The notes under the pieces were generated by a model. It had not been told where the DNA came from, did not search any database, and was given only the letters and a program-made list of their open reading frames with translations. The translations under genes and the position numbers were made by a program. Positions 1 through 8,930 of a stretch of DNA of 64,000 nucleotides are shown piece after piece. Positions within the stretch are counted from its first letter, which is position 1; each line of letters begins with the position of its first letter. Source of the stretch: Desulfuromonadaceae bacterium (GTDB lineage Bacteria; Desulfobacterota; Desulfuromonadia; Desulfuromonadales; JAHYIW01); NCBI GenBank assembly GCA_019429445.1, contig JAHYIW010000013.1, positions 28,781 through 92,780 on the forward strand. The letters are read 5' to 3'.

Positions 1-1
1 T

Positions 2-214
2 GCAGCACAATTTGTGCAAACGGCCAACCGCTTTACCGCGAACGTTCATGTCGAGAAGGAAGGTGAAGAGGTAAACGGGAAGAGCATTATGGGGATTTTA
101 ATGCTGGCGGCACCCAAAGGTTCATCAATCAAGATTACGGTGAGTGGAGACGATGCCGATGAGGCCTATCGGGAGCTTGCCGCTTTGATCGAGGATGGTT
201 TTGGTGAAGATTAA
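2..214 (+). CDS. ptsH: Phosphocarrier protein HPr, 5'-truncated by window edge
   Basis: HPr carries phosphate from enzyme I to the PTS sugar permeases or, in PTS-Ntr style systems, to regulatory EIIA proteins in the cytoplasm. The reading frame is open from base 2 (AAQFVQTANRF), so the usual HARPA motif with the phosphorylated histidine lies just outside the window. The GTG at 14 is therefore a valine codon and not the start. The regulatory serine region (GKSIMGILML) matches the Ser46 site used by HPr kinase in families that have it. The gene overlaps the start of ptsI by 20 bases, so the two are translationally coupled. HPr is normally about 85-90 residues, so roughly 15-20 are missing here. 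Confidence 0.93.
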   Translation, partial: AAQFVQTANRFTANVHVEKEGEEVNGKSIMGILMLAAPKGSSIKITVSGDDADEAYRELAALIEDGFGED

Positions 215-1967
215 TATTTCTCCTGATACGATTCTGGTCGGTATCGGGGTGTCATCCGGGATCGGTATCGGACAGAGCCATCTGCTTAACCGTTCACGGA
301 TGGTTGCGATTGAACGCCGATTACAATCGGAGGAAGATGTCGAGGCCGAGGTGAAAACCTTTTTGGCCGCGATTGCCCACTCTAAAAAACAGCTGGACGA
401 GATTAAAGATCGTGCTGACAGCTCTGCGTTGGCCGATCATCTTTATATTATCGACACCCACAAACTCATCCTTGAAGATCAGATGCTGATCGATGAAACC
501 ATCGGCTGGATTCGTCAGGAACTCCTGAATGCCGAAGGGGCATTGCAACGCACCCTGAACAAGTTTAACGAGGTTTTTGCGGGGATCCAGGATGAATATC
601 TGCGTGAGCGCCGCTCTGATGTTGCCTCTGTTGGTGACCGGGTTTTGCGCAGCTTGCTGGGCATAACCCAGCAGGCGTTGACCGATATTGACGGTAAAGC
701 GGTGGTCGTCGCCCATGACTTGTCCCCGGCCGATACCATGCAAATCGACAAACAGAAGATTGTCGGTTTTGTGACGGATGTTGGTGGACGCACTTCGCAC
801 ACCGCTATTCTGGCGCGTTCTCTCGGGATTCCGGCGGTTGTCGGGCTGGAAAAAGCAACCTCGCTGATCCCTGCAAACGTGCCGATTATTATTGACGGCG
901 ATGAGGGAACGATCATTCTCAACCCCTCGCAGGAAACTTTCCGGGAATATCTTGATAAGAAGCAGCAGTTTGGTTATTGCGAACAGCAACTCAAAGACAG
1001 CGCCAATCTCGCGGCCAAAACCAGAGATGGCCGCCAGGTTGCCCTGCGGGCCAATATCGAAATACTTGATGAGCTTGGCCCGGCGCAGGAATATGGTGCC
1101 GAGGGATGCGGCCTGGTGCGCTCGGAATTTTTGTTCATGAATCGCTCGGTACCGCCGGACGAAGAGGAGCAGTGCGCTTTTTACCGTGAAATTGCCATTC
1201 GCATGGCTCCCCATCCGGTCACGATCAGGACTCTCGATGTCGGTGGGGACAAGTTTGTCGCTGATATCTGTCTGCAAAATGAAACTAATCCGGCCATGGG
1301 TTTAAGGGCCATTCGTTTTTCACTCAAAGAACAATTGTTGTTCAAAACACAGCTTAAAGCAATTCTGCGCGCATCAACCTTCGGTGATGTGCGTTTGATG
1401 TTTCCGATGATATCGGGCGTTGCTGAAGTGCGGCAATGCCGACAGTTACTGAATGAAGTCCAGGTGGAGCTCGACGCAAAGCAGATCGCCTACGATCCGC
1501 AGATACAGGTGGGGATTATGATCGAGACCCCTGCCGCGGCGTTTATTGCCGAACAACTGGCGAAAGAGGTTGATTTTTTTTCGATCGGTACGAACGATCT
1601 GATTCAGTATTGCCTGGCCATCGACCGTAGCAACGAGCATGTCGCTTATCTCTACCAGCCCCTTCATCCGGCGGTGCTGCGCGCCATCAAGGCGATTTGC
1701 GACGGGGCGGCCAAAGCCAATATCAGCGTCGCCATGTGCGGCGAGATGGCCGGCGACCCGGTTTATACCTTGGCGCTGCTGGGGTTGGGGGTGACCGAGT
1801 TCTCAATGAATGCGACGTCTATTCCCCGTGTCAAACGCATTTTGCGTCTGGCCACAGTGCGTGATGGACGGAGATTGTCGCGGCTGATTCTGAAGTTCAC
1901 GACGGCGACGGAGGTTGCAGATTTTCTTGATAATGAAATGCGGAGCAGATTTCCGACGGCTTTTTAA
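195..1967 (+). CDS. ptsI: Phosphoenolpyruvate-protein phosphotransferase (PTS enzyme I)
   Basis: Enzyme I takes phosphate from phosphoenolpyruvate and passes it to HPr. The 590-residue length is typical. The N-terminal domain contains the phosphohistidine signature GGRTSHTAIL with the active histidine at residue 202. The C-terminal PEP-binding barrel shows VRSEFLFMNR, TLDVGGDK, a GIMIETPAA block and AMCGEMAGDP, whose cysteine is the conserved acid-base residue of the family. The start at 195 overlaps ptsH by 20 bases; an in-frame GTG at 204 is an alternative. No second PTS gene follows; metK is next, so sugar specificity cannot be judged from this window. Confidence 0.97.
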   Translation: MVLVKINISPDTILVGIGVSSGIGIGQSHLLNRSRMVAIERRLQSEEDVEAEVKTFLAAIAHSKKQLDEIKDRADSSALADHLYIIDTHKLILEDQMLIDETIGWIRQELLNAEGALQRTLNKFNEVFAGIQDEYLRERRSDVASVGDRVLRSLLGITQQALTDIDGKAVVVAHDLSPADTMQIDKQKIVGFVTDVGGRTSHTAILARSLGIPAVVGLEKATSLIPANVPIIIDGDEGTIILNPSQETFREYLDKKQQFGYCEQQLKDSANLAAKTRDGRQVALRANIEILDELGPAQEYGAEGCGLVRSEFLFMNRSVPPDEEEQCAFYREIAIRMAPHPVTIRTLDVGGDKFVADICLQNETNPAMGLRAIRFSLKEQLLFKTQLKAILRASTFGDVRLMFPMISGVAEVRQCRQLLNEVQVELDAKQIAYDPQIQVGIMIETPAAAFIAEQLAKEVDFFSIGTNDLIQYCLAIDRSNEHVAYLYQPLHPAVLRAIKAICDGAAKANISVAMCGEMAGDPVYTLALLGLGVTEFSMNATSIPRVKRILRLATVRDGRRLSRLILKFTTATEVADFLDNEMRSRFPTAF

Positions 1968-2043
1968 CGTGAAACACATTGACATGAATGGCTTTTTGTT
2001 TTAAAAATAGCGGCTAATTTGTTTACTCAGGAGGTTGACTTTT

Positions 2044-3213
2044 ATGGCTATGACCGATTTTTTATTTACTTCTGAATCTGTTGGAGAAGGGCATCCCGAC
2101 AAAGTTGCAGACCAGATCTCCGATGCAATCCTTGACGCAATTCTGGCGCAAGATCCGCAATCACGTGTCGCATGTGAAACGTTGGTGACCACTGGTATGG
2201 CGATGATTGCCGGTGAAATTACCACCAACGCGCGGATTGACTACCCGGATATCGTCCGCCAGACGATCAAGAACATTGGTTATGGCGACTCAGCCATGGG
2301 GTTTGACTGGGAGACCTGCGCGGTACTGACGTCGATTGATCGGCAATCGCCCGATATTTCGCAAGGTGTTACTGAAGGCGAAGGGTTGTTCAAGGAGCAG
2401 GGAGCAGGGGACCAGGGGCTGATGTTCGGTTATGCCTGTAATGAAACCGCAGAACTGATGCCGATGCCGATCACCTTCGCCCACAAGTTGACGAAAAAAT
2501 TGGCGGATGTACGTAAAAGCGGTCAGCTCAACTTTTTACGTCCTGACAGCAAATCGCAGGTTTCGATTCAATATATCGATGACAAACCGGTACGGGTCGA
2601 TGCGATCGTTGTTTCCTCGCAACACACCCCCGATGTTGCCTACGATACCCTCAAGGAAGCAATTATCGAGGAAGTCATCAACAAAGTTATTCCGGCTGAA
2701 CTGTTGGACGAAAAAACCAAATATTTTATCAATCCGACCGGACGTTTTGTGATCGGCGGACCGATGGGCGACTGCGGCCTGACCGGGCGCAAGATCATTG
2801 TCGATACCTATGGTGGTCAGGGCTCCCACGGCGGCGGTGCTTTCTCCGGCAAAGATCCCTCCAAGGTGGATCGAAGTGCTTCGTACATGGCACGTTATGT
2901 CGCCAAGAATCTTGTCGCGGCTGGTCTGGCGACGAAATGCGAAGTACAGGTGGCTTATGCCATTGGTGTCGCTGAACCGGTTTCGGTGATGATCAACACG
3001 TTTGGTACCGGCAAAATCCCTTCGAACGAAATTGCCCGTATTGCGACGGCTGAATTTGACATGCGTCCGCGTGCCATTGTCGAGACGCTTGACCTGTTGC
3101 GGCCGATCTATCGCAAGACCGCCGCTTACGGTCACTTTGGTCGTGAGTTGCCGGACTTCACCTGGGAAAGAACGGATCGGGTTGAATCATTACGTAAACG
3201 CGCCGGAATTTAA
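2044..3213 (+). CDS. metK: S-adenosylmethionine synthetase
   Basis: MetK joins methionine and ATP to make S-adenosylmethionine, the main methyl donor. The 389-residue protein begins [20 protein letters not shown], the family's N-terminal ATP/methionine-binding motif. It also shows [10 protein letters not shown] and the glycine-rich loop [20 protein letters not shown]. The ATG at 2044 is chosen over an upstream in-frame TTG at 2035 because CAGGAGG at 2028-2034 sits at a normal ribosome-binding distance. There is a 76-base gap after ptsI with no terminator, so read-through is possible. I saw no SAM riboswitch upstream. The gene ends near a strong bidirectional terminator at 3385-3430. Confidence 0.98.
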   Translation: MAMTDFLFTSESVGEGHPDKVADQISDAILDAILAQDPQSRVACETLVTTGMAMIAGEITTNARIDYPDIVRQTIKNIGYGDSAMGFDWETCAVLTSIDRQSPDISQGVTEGEGLFKEQGAGDQGLMFGYACNETAELMPMPITFAHKLTKKLADVRKSGQLNFLRPDSKSQVSIQYIDDKPVRVDAIVVSSQHTPDVAYDTLKEAIIEEVINKVIPAELLDEKTKYFINPTGRFVIGGPMGDCGLTGRKIIVDTYGGQGSHGGGAFSGKDPSKVDRSASYMARYVAKNLVAAGLATKCEVQVAYAIGVAEPVSVMINTFGTGKIPSNEIARIATAEFDMRPRAIVETLDLLRPIYRKTAAYGHFGRELPDFTWERTDRVESLRKRAGI

Positions 3214-3226
3214 AATTGATGGCGTC

Positions 3227-3335
3227 GCAAAAAGTCCGCCCTACTGCGTTACGCCGGTTTTTCAGGACCTCGACCTACCTGATGTAGGCCTTCGCCCCTG
3301 AAAAACCACCAGGCCTTGTAGGACGAAATTTTTGC
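3227..3335. repeat. Nested-palindrome intergenic repeat (about 109 bp)
   Basis: The segment folds as nested inverted repeats: GCAAAAA at 3227 with TTTTTGC at 3329-3335, GGTTTTTCAGG at 3256-3266 with CCTGAAAAACC at 3297-3307, and CCTAC at 3274-3278 with GTAGG at 3284-3288. It lies just after the metK stop codon in non-coding DNA. I recall similar hairpin repeats between genes in related genomes, but there is no second copy in this window. It may be a REP-like or MITE-like element. It lacks a 3' T-run on either strand, so it is not an obvious terminator. Confidence 0.7.
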
Positions 3336-3384
3336 TTAGCCATCCCATGAATTTTTGCGAGTGCATCAAAATTATCAGCACATG

Positions 3385-3430
3385 AAACGGCAACGGGCGA
3401 AGCGTTAAAACGCTTCGCCCGTTGCCGTTT
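3385..3430. terminator. Bidirectional intrinsic terminator between metK and fumarase
   Basis: A perfect 20-bp stem (3385-3404 paired with 3411-3430) surrounds the loop TTAAAA. The arms begin AAA on the left and end TTT on the right, so each strand gets a short U-run after the stem. It lies between the convergent metK and fumarase genes, which is where a shared terminator is expected. Confidence 0.88.
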
Positions 3431-3470
3431 TGAATCAGATTTGTAACTATTCACCTACCCGTCCAAGGGT

Positions 3471-3555
3471 CGTCATCCCCGAAGGATCCTGTCGGGGATC
3501 CAGACTTTCAACCCTGAAAAATCTGGATTCCGGCTAAAATCATGCCGGAATGACG
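3471..3555. repeat. Palindromic intergenic repeat with CGTCAT...ATGACG ends
   Basis: The outer ends CGTCAT (3471) and ATGACG (to 3555) are inverted. Inside are two hairpins: ATCCCCGA with TCGGGGAT on the left, and ATTCCGGC with GCCGGAAT on the right. Dispersed repeats with GTCATTCC-type ends are common in proteobacterial genomes. This one is distinct from the flanking repeats at 3227 and 3556. No gene is present in this stretch. Confidence 0.65.
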
Positions 3556-3608
3556 CTGTAGGAGTTGCCTTCAGGCGCGATGATTCGCGGCTAAAGCCGC
3601 TCCTACAG
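3556..3608. repeat. REP-like palindrome (GTAGGAG...CTCCTAC)
   Basis: Ends CTGTAGGAG and CTCCTACAG are inverted, and the core holds GGCGCGA facing TCGCGGC. This is the shape of REP sequences known from Pseudomonas and relatives. Diverged copies of the same family appear at 51444-51571, upstream of purL. It lies between the fumarase stop codon and the previous repeat. Confidence 0.65.
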
Positions 3609-3649
3609 AAGAGCTGAACAGTTACTCAGATTTTTTGTATCAATGCAGA

Positions 3650-5278
3650 TCAGAGACCGAGCTGCTTGAAGAAATCATTCCCCTTGTCATCCACCAGAAT
3701 GTAGGCCGGGAAGTTGACAACATTGATCTTCCATACAGCTTCCATCCCCAACTCCGGGAAATCGATACATTCGACCTTCTTGATATTTTCATCGGCGAGT
3801 AAAGCCGCCGGTCCGCCGATTGAACCGAGATAAAATCCGCCGAACTTTTTGCAGGCATCGGTAACTTGCTGACTGCGGTTGCCTTTGGCAATCATGACCA
3901 TTGACCCGCCGTTCTCCTGTAACAGGCCGACGTAAGAATCCATGCGTCCGGCTGTGGTGGGGCCGAAAGAGCCGGAAGGCCGACCGGCGGGAGTTTTTGC
4001 TGGTCCAGCGTAGTAGATTGGGTGTTTTTTCAGGTAATCGGGGAGCGCTTTCCCACTGTCAAGGATTTCCTTGAATTTGGCGTGAGCGATATCGCGACCG
4101 ACGACGATGGTGCCGTTGAGGAGCAGGGCATCGCCGCACTTGAGCTTGGTCAATTCAGCCAGAATTTTTTCCATCGGCTGATCAAGATCAAGTTTGATGC
4201 CATGTTCGTGCTTCGCCATGCGGTATTGTTCCGGCAGCAGACGGCCCGGATCACGATCCATTGCTTCGACAAAAAGGCCATCTTTGGTGATTTTGGCCTT
4301 GATATTGCGATCCGCCGAGCAAGAAACAGCCATCCCGACCGGACACGACGCACCGTGGCGCGGCAGCCGGACGATACGCACATCGTGAGCAAAATATTTG
4401 CCGCCGAACTGGGCACCGATGCCAAGTTTCTGAGCTGCTGTCAGCAGTTTCTTCTCCAGTTCGATATCGCGGAACGCCTGACCATGGTCATTCCCCGCGG
4501 TCGGTAATTCATCAAGATATTTGGCGGTCGCAAGCTTCACTGTTTTCATGCAGGCATCTGCCGAAGTGCCACCGATGACAAAGGCGACGTGATACGGTGG
4601 GCAGGCTGCCGTGCCGAGAGTTTTCATCTTTGCGACGAGGAATTCTTCGAGCTTCTCCGGGGTGAGCAGAGCCTTGGTTTCCTGATAAAGCATGGTTTTG
4701 TTGGCGCTGCCGCCCCCCTTTGCCACGAACAGGAATTTATAAGCGTCACCTTCCGTTGCATAAAGGTCGATCTGTGCGGGGAGGTTGGTCCCGGTGTTTT
4801 TCTCTTTGTACATGTCCAGCGCGACGGTTTGGCTGTAACGCAGGTTTTCTTCGGTGTAGGTTTTGTAGACACCCAGAGAAAGTTTTTCCGCGTCATTGGC
4901 TCCAGTGAAAACGTTTTGACCTTTCTTGGCGATAATCGTTGCGGTGCCAGTGTCCTGACAGGTCGGGAGCTCAAATTTGGCCGCGACCATGGCATTACGC
5001 AAAAAGGCCAACGCAACCCCCTTGTCGTTGCGCGAAGCTTCGGGGTCGGTCAGGATTTTGCCGACCATATCATTATGCTCGGCGCGCAGCAGGAAGGAAA
5101 CGTCCTTCATCGCTGTATTTGCCAGGACCGTCAAGGCTTCAGGATCAACCTTGAGGATCTGCTGACCGTCAAAGTCAGCGGTTTTGACGTATTTTTCGGA
5201 GCCCTCGATTTTGTAGTAGGTGGTTTTTTCCTTGCCGAGCGGGTAGGGATCCTGATAAGAAAATTCCGGTGTCGCCAT
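3650..5278 (-). CDS. fumA: Fumarate hydratase, class I (iron-sulfur)
   Basis: Class I fumarase interconverts fumarate and malate in the TCA cycle using an oxygen-sensitive [4Fe-4S] cluster. The 542-residue protein combines the alpha and beta regions in one chain, as in FumA/FumB. Candidate cluster cysteines lie in [11 protein letters not shown] (Cys107), [11 protein letters not shown] and [12 protein letters not shown]. The C-terminal beta region contains [18 protein letters not shown]. The start at 5278 ([10 protein letters not shown]) is preceded by AAGGAG on the minus strand; the frame extends upstream but without a better site. It is divergent from ilvA and has its own promoter at 5346-5374. 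It is convergent with metK. Confidence 0.96.
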   Translation of the reverse strand: MATPEFSYQDPYPLGKEKTTYYKIEGSEKYVKTADFDGQQILKVDPEALTVLANTAMKDVSFLLRAEHNDMVGKILTDPEASRNDKGVALAFLRNAMVAAKFELPTCQDTGTATIIAKKGQNVFTGANDAEKLSLGVYKTYTEENLRYSQTVALDMYKEKNTGTNLPAQIDLYATEGDAYKFLFVAKGGGSANKTMLYQETKALLTPEKLEEFLVAKMKTLGTAACPPYHVAFVIGGTSADACMKTVKLATAKYLDELPTAGNDHGQAFRDIELEKKLLTAAQKLGIGAQFGGKYFAHDVRIVRLPRHGASCPVGMAVSCSADRNIKAKITKDGLFVEAMDRDPGRLLPEQYRMAKHEHGIKLDLDQPMEKILAELTKLKCGDALLLNGTIVVGRDIAHAKFKEILDSGKALPDYLKKHPIYYAGPAKTPAGRPSGSFGPTTAGRMDSYVGLLQENGGSMVMIAKGNRSQQVTDACKKFGGFYLGSIGGPAALLADENIKKVECIDFPELGMEAVWKINVVNFPAYILVDDKGNDFFKQLGL

Positions 5279-5345
5279 AGTCTCTCTCCTTTTGCAATAT
5301 GTGATTGCCAGTCGCGTGATGCGAAACAAATATTAAAACGCCGCC

Positions 5346-5374
5346 ATTATAGAGAACCTGTATACATTTGTCGA
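5346..5374 (-). promoter_or_regulatory. Sigma-70-type promoter for the fumarase gene
   Basis: Read on the minus strand, TCGACA (5374-5369) and a consensus TATAAT (5351-5346) are separated by 17 bases. Transcription would begin near 5339, leaving about 60 bases of leader before the start codon at 5278. Confidence 0.75.
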
Positions 5375-5437
5375 TACCCATGATAGAAACGAACCTCTGT
5401 TTTTACAAATAGTGACAGGACTGGATGGCCTTTTATC

Positions 5438-6946
5438 ATGCGTGAAATGGTTAAAAAGATTCTCACCTCGAAAGTTTATGAAGCGGCGGTTGAGACCCCG
5501 CTCGATTTTGCGCCGAATCTTTCGCGCCAGTCGGGCTGCCAGGTCTTCCTCAAACGCGAAGATTTACAGCCGGTTTTTTCATTCAAATTGCGCGGCGCTT
5601 ACAACAAGATCGCCCATTTGTCCGCCGCTGAACTGGCTAACGGGGTCATCACCGCATCTGCCGGGAACCACGCGCAGGGGGTTGCTTTTGCCGCTCGCCA
5701 ACTGGGGGCCAAGGCGCTTATCGTCATGCCGGTGACCACTCCGGAGATCAAGGTCGCGGCGGTTCGCGCGCTCGGTGCCGAGGTTGTCCTTTGCGGAGAA
5801 AGTTACTCTGCCGCCGCCGAACATTGTCAGCAACTGATGGCGGTTAACGGGATGACGTATATCCATCCCTTTGACGACCCGCTGGTGATTGCCGGGCAGG
5901 GAACCGTCGGTGATGAATTACTGCGCCAGACGGCGGGGAAAATGGATGCGGTTTTCATTCCGGTCGGAGGGGGCGGTTTGATTGCCGGCATGGCCGTGAT
6001 TCTCAAGACGTTGCGTCCGGAGATCAAGATCATCGGTGTCGAGCCGTTCGACAGTGATGCCATGGCACGCTCGCTTGCCGCAGGTCGCCGTATAAAGCTT
6101 GATCGTGTCGGTATCTTTGCCGACGGTGTTGCTGTCCGTGAGGTTGGCAAGCAGACTTTTGCGATGTGCAAAGAATTTGTCGATGAAATTATTCTGGTCG
6201 ATACGGACGAGATTTGCAGCGCGATCAAGTCGATTTACCAGTCGACGCGTTCCATCGTTGAACCATCGGGGGCGCTGGGTGTTGCTGGTCTGAAAAAGTA
6301 TGTTCAGCGCGAGGGGCTCACCAATCAGACCCTGGTTGCCGTCAATTCCGGCGCGAATATGAATTTTGAACGGTTGCGCTATGTTGCGGAACGAACCATG
6401 ATCGGTGAACGTCAAGAGGCCCTTTTTGCCGTGTCGATTCCTGAAGAGTCCGGTTCGTTGCGCCGGTTTTGTGCCGAGGTGCTCAATGATCACAATATCA
6501 CCGAATTCAACTATCGACTGGCGGATCGGGACAAGGCGCATATCTTTGTCGGTATCTCACTGAAAAAAGAACAGGAGCGGGAACTTTTTTCGCAGTTATT
6601 AACCAAAAACGGTTTCGCGAACCTTGATCTGACCGAGAATGAATTGGCCAAGACCCATATTCGTTACATGGTGGGAGGGCGTTCACCGGTCGCCGCGCGT
6701 GAACATCTTTTTCGTTTCTGGTTCCCGGAACGCCCTGGGGCATTAACCCGTTTTCTTGACAAGATGGGCGAGTCGTGGAATATTTCGCTCTTCCATTATC
6801 GCACGCAAGGGGGCGATTATGGCCGGGTATTGATCGGTCTCGAAATTCCGGCCGGTGATGAAGAGGCCATGCAGACCTTTCTTGACCAGCTGGGGTATCA
6901 CTATATTTCCGAGTCGGATAATCCCGCATACTCGTTGTTTCTCTGA
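5438..6946 (+). CDS. ilvA: Threonine ammonia-lyase (biosynthetic threonine deaminase)
   Basis: IlvA deaminates threonine to 2-oxobutanoate, the first step of isoleucine synthesis. The PLP lysine is Lys50 in FSFKLRGAYNK, and the phosphate-binding glycine loop is PVGGGGL. After the catalytic domain (about 1-320), residues about 325-500 form two ACT-like regulatory domains (ALFAVSIPEESGSL and HLFRFWFPERPGAL), the form inhibited by isoleucine in the long enzymes. The 502-residue length matches the biosynthetic type, not the short catabolic one. It stands alone, divergent from fumarase. Its stop codon is one base from the inverted-repeat element at 6948. Confidence 0.96.
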   Translation: MREMVKKILTSKVYEAAVETPLDFAPNLSRQSGCQVFLKREDLQPVFSFKLRGAYNKIAHLSAAELANGVITASAGNHAQGVAFAARQLGAKALIVMPVTTPEIKVAAVRALGAEVVLCGESYSAAAEHCQQLMAVNGMTYIHPFDDPLVIAGQGTVGDELLRQTAGKMDAVFIPVGGGGLIAGMAVILKTLRPEIKIIGVEPFDSDAMARSLAAGRRIKLDRVGIFADGVAVREVGKQTFAMCKEFVDEIILVDTDEICSAIKSIYQSTRSIVEPSGALGVAGLKKYVQREGLTNQTLVAVNSGANMNFERLRYVAERTMIGERQEALFAVSIPEESGSLRRFCAEVLNDHNITEFNYRLADRDKAHIFVGISLKKEQERELFSQLLTKNGFANLDLTENELAKTHIRYMVGGRSPVAAREHLFRFWFPERPGALTRFLDKMGESWNISLFHYRTQGGDYGRVLIGLEIPAGDEEAMQTFLDQLGYHYISESDNPAYSLFL

Positions 6947-6947
6947 C

Positions 6948-7112
6948 TAGTACCCTGTAACCCATAGGATTTCGAGGGATTGCGCAGGGCTTTGACGTGT
7001 CAGCAAGGCGCGATTTCTGTTGCCTGGCCGTAGCTAAACAGCTGAAATCGGAACGTAGCTGACGCGGCAAAGAACAAGCAAGATGCGAAAGATTATGGGT
7101 TACAGGGTACTA
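6948..7112. mobile_element. MITE-like element with 19-bp perfect terminal inverted repeats
   Basis: TAGTACCCTGTAACCCATA at 6948-6966 is exactly inverted at 7094-7112. The 165-bp interior has no plausible gene and itself contains a further inverted pair (CGATTTC with GAAATCG), so the whole unit can fold into a long hairpin. It sits precisely between the ilvA stop codon and the next gene. No clear target-site duplication is visible. A non-autonomous mobile element or a large REP/BIME-like repeat are the likely identities; no second copy occurs in the window. Confidence 0.7.
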
Positions 7113-7153
7113 TTGTCCGACGCTTTAACCTTGAATGATAACTGGAGCAGAGC

Positions 7154-7570
7154 ATGACTGAACTTGATCTGGCGCTTGATGCGCTGCGCAATGATGTGGA
7201 TAATACCGAAAATCAGGGTAAATTTTACACCCTGTTTCTGAATACCAACTTTTATGTCCCGTCGATCAGTGATGAGGTGCCGGTTGCCGGGACCGACGTG
7301 AACAGAGAGATTGCAATGCCGCTGATTGTCGATGCCGACGGGATCGATTATCTGATGCTGTTCGATACGGAAGAGAGGCTGGAGACATGGGCCGAGCAAA
7401 AGGTGCCTTTTCTGCGTGCGCCGGGCCATCATCTGGTCAATTCCACACCGGACAACTTCTATTGGGCGATGAATTACACGACCGACTACGGCAAACAGTT
7501 TGTACCGGACGAAATCGCCTGGCTGAAACGGATGATCAGTGAGCAACGGGCTGAAGAACCTGGCGCGTAA
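7154..7570 (+). CDS. SseB N-terminal-domain-like protein
   Basis: This 138-residue soluble protein resembles the SseB N-terminal domain family: an N-terminal helix (LDLALDALRNDVDN), a FYVPSISDEV strand, then LPLIV/YLMLFDTEERL-type repeats. The family's biochemical role is not known; E. coli SseB is named for a proposed link to serine sensitivity. There is no signal peptide or membrane segment. GGAGCAG just upstream of the ATG is the probable ribosome-binding site. The following rimI gene begins within or a few bases after it, so the two are likely co-transcribed. Confidence 0.7.
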   Translation: MTELDLALDALRNDVDNTENQGKFYTLFLNTNFYVPSISDEVPVAGTDVNREIAMPLIVDADGIDYLMLFDTEERLETWAEQKVPFLRAPGHHLVNSTPDNFYWAMNYTTDYGKQFVPDEIAWLKRMISEQRAEEPGA

Positions 7571-7574
7571 TGTT

Positions 7575-8024
7575 GTGATCGACATCCGTCCGATGGACGA
7601 GACGGATCTTGCCGCCGTACTGGTGGTCGATGCGGCCGCTTCGTCCCCCCCCTGGAGTGCGGCGCAATGGCGCAGCGAGTTGGCCAATCCGGTGGCGTCG
7701 ATGGATCTGGCGTTGATTGGGGGCGCGGTTGCCGGTTATCTCTGCGCGTGGCTGGTCGCTGGTGAACTCGAGATTCACAATCTTGTCACCGCCCCCGCCT
7801 GTCGACGGCGCGGTGTGGCGTCGCATCTGCTCGATCATCGTTTGCGCATGGCACGTCAGCAGGGGTTGGAGCGCGTGCTGCTGGAGGTGCGTGTCGGCAA
7901 TGTCGCGGCGATTACCCTCTACCGTGCTTACGGTTTTATCGATTGCGGAGTACGACGCGGGTATTATCTCGATGGGGAAGACGCCCTGTTGATGGAGATG
8001 ACTGTCGGGCCGCTGAATCCGTGA
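7575..8024 (+). CDS. rimI: Ribosomal-protein-alanine N-acetyltransferase (GNAT family)
   Basis: RimI acetylates the N-terminus of ribosomal protein S18 using acetyl-CoA. The GNAT acetyl-CoA motif is clear in VTAPACRRRGVASHLL, followed by LLEVRVGNVAAITLYRAYGFIDCGVRRGYY, the hallmark C-terminal block of RimI. About 149 residues is the usual size. GTG at 7575, five bases after the SseB-like stop, gives the compact start VIDIRPMDETDL. A GTG at 7539, overlapping the previous gene, is the longer alternative; neither has a strong ribosome-binding site. Confidence 0.88.
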   Translation: MIDIRPMDETDLAAVLVVDAAASSPPWSAAQWRSELANPVASMDLALIGGAVAGYLCAWLVAGELEIHNLVTAPACRRRGVASHLLDHRLRMARQQGLERVLLEVRVGNVAAITLYRAYGFIDCGVRRGYYLDGEDALLMEMTVGPLNP

Positions 8025-8069
8025 TTTTTATCACGCAGCAGATGGGCATACGAAGGAGAACCCCGGGAG

Positions 8070-8930
8070 ATGAAAAACTATAAAACCAGAATTCTGTCCA
8101 ATCAGGAGATTGCTCCCGATTATTATCGGATGAAGATTCTTGCTCCTGGTTTTGGTCAGCACGTGAGGCCGGGGCAATTTGTCATGTTTCGGGTGCAACG
8201 CTCGATGCCACCGTTGCTGCGGCGTCCGTTCGGAGTTTTTCGCACCGGGTTTCTCCCGGCGGATTGTGACGGGATGCCGGAGAAGGAATATCTGGAAATC
8301 CTCTACAAGGTGGTCGGTCACGGCACGGCGATCATGCGTGAGCTGCACAGCGGAGACGCGGTCGAGGTGCTGGGACCGCTGGGGCGTGGTTTTGAACCGG
8401 GCGATCCGCAACGCGAGAAAATTCTGGTCGGTGGCGGGATCGGTCTGGTGCCACTCTTTATGCTGGCGGGGGATCTGGTCAAAGAGTCACCGGTGCGGCT
8501 GCTGATGGGGGGGCGTACCCGTGATGATATCCTCGTTGTCACCGAGTTTGAACGGTTGGGGGTGGAAACCTACGTTTCGACCGATGACGGCAGTCTTGGC
8601 GAAGAGGGGTTTGTCACCCAGATGCTGGAACGCAAACTGCGCAAATATTCTGCCGCTGAAGTCTACTGTTGCGGTCCACTGCCGATGATCAGCGCGGTCA
8701 ACACTATCTGTGCCGCGCAGAATGTTCCGCTGCAAGTGTCTCTCGAAGCGCTGATGGCCTGTGGCGTGGGGGCCTGTCTCGGCTGCGTCGTGAAAGGTGC
8801 CGGGCACACGGAGGAACATCCGCGGTATCTCTGTTCCTGCAAGGCAGGGCCGGTTTTTCATACTGCAGAGCTGGACTGGCACGCCCTCGGGACGCCAGCC
8901 GCAGATAGTTGTGAGGGGTGCAAATCATGA
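8070..8930 (+). CDS. pyrK: Dihydroorotate dehydrogenase electron-transfer subunit
   Basis: PyrK carries FAD and a [2Fe-2S] cluster and passes electrons from dihydroorotate oxidation to NAD+. The 286-residue protein is a ferredoxin-reductase fold: FAD-binding region near residues 30-60, NAD-binding GGGIGLVPL near 121-129, and cluster cysteines 231, 236, 239 and 255 (CGVGACLGC and YLCSC). GAAGGAGAA precedes the ATG. It overlaps pyrD by four bases (ATGA), as expected for a two-subunit class 1B enzyme made in equal amounts. Confidence 0.96.
   Translation: MKNYKTRILSNQEIAPDYYRMKILAPGFGQHVRPGQFVMFRVQRSMPPLLRRPFGVFRTGFLPADCDGMPEKEYLEILYKVVGHGTAIMRELHSGDAVEVLGPLGRGFEPGDPQREKILVGGGIGLVPLFMLAGDLVKESPVRLLMGGRTRDDILVVTEFERLGVETYVSTDDGSLGEEGFVTQMLERKLRKYSAAEVYCCGPLPMISAVNTICAAQNVPLQVSLEALMACGVGACLGCVVKGAGHTEEHPRYLCSCKAGPVFHTAELDWHALGTPAADSCEGCKS

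Noticed and set aside
321..1277. Long minus-strand open frame opposite ptsI
   Set aside because: It is antisense to a fully conserved enzyme I gene, has no family resemblance and no ribosome-binding site.
1968..2043. SAM riboswitch upstream of metK
   Set aside because: The 76-base gap lacks the conserved helices or any terminator-antiterminator pair.
4589..5383. Plus-strand open frame of 264 codons opposite fumarase
   Set aside because: Shadow of the class I fumarase coding sequence; composition is not protein-like.
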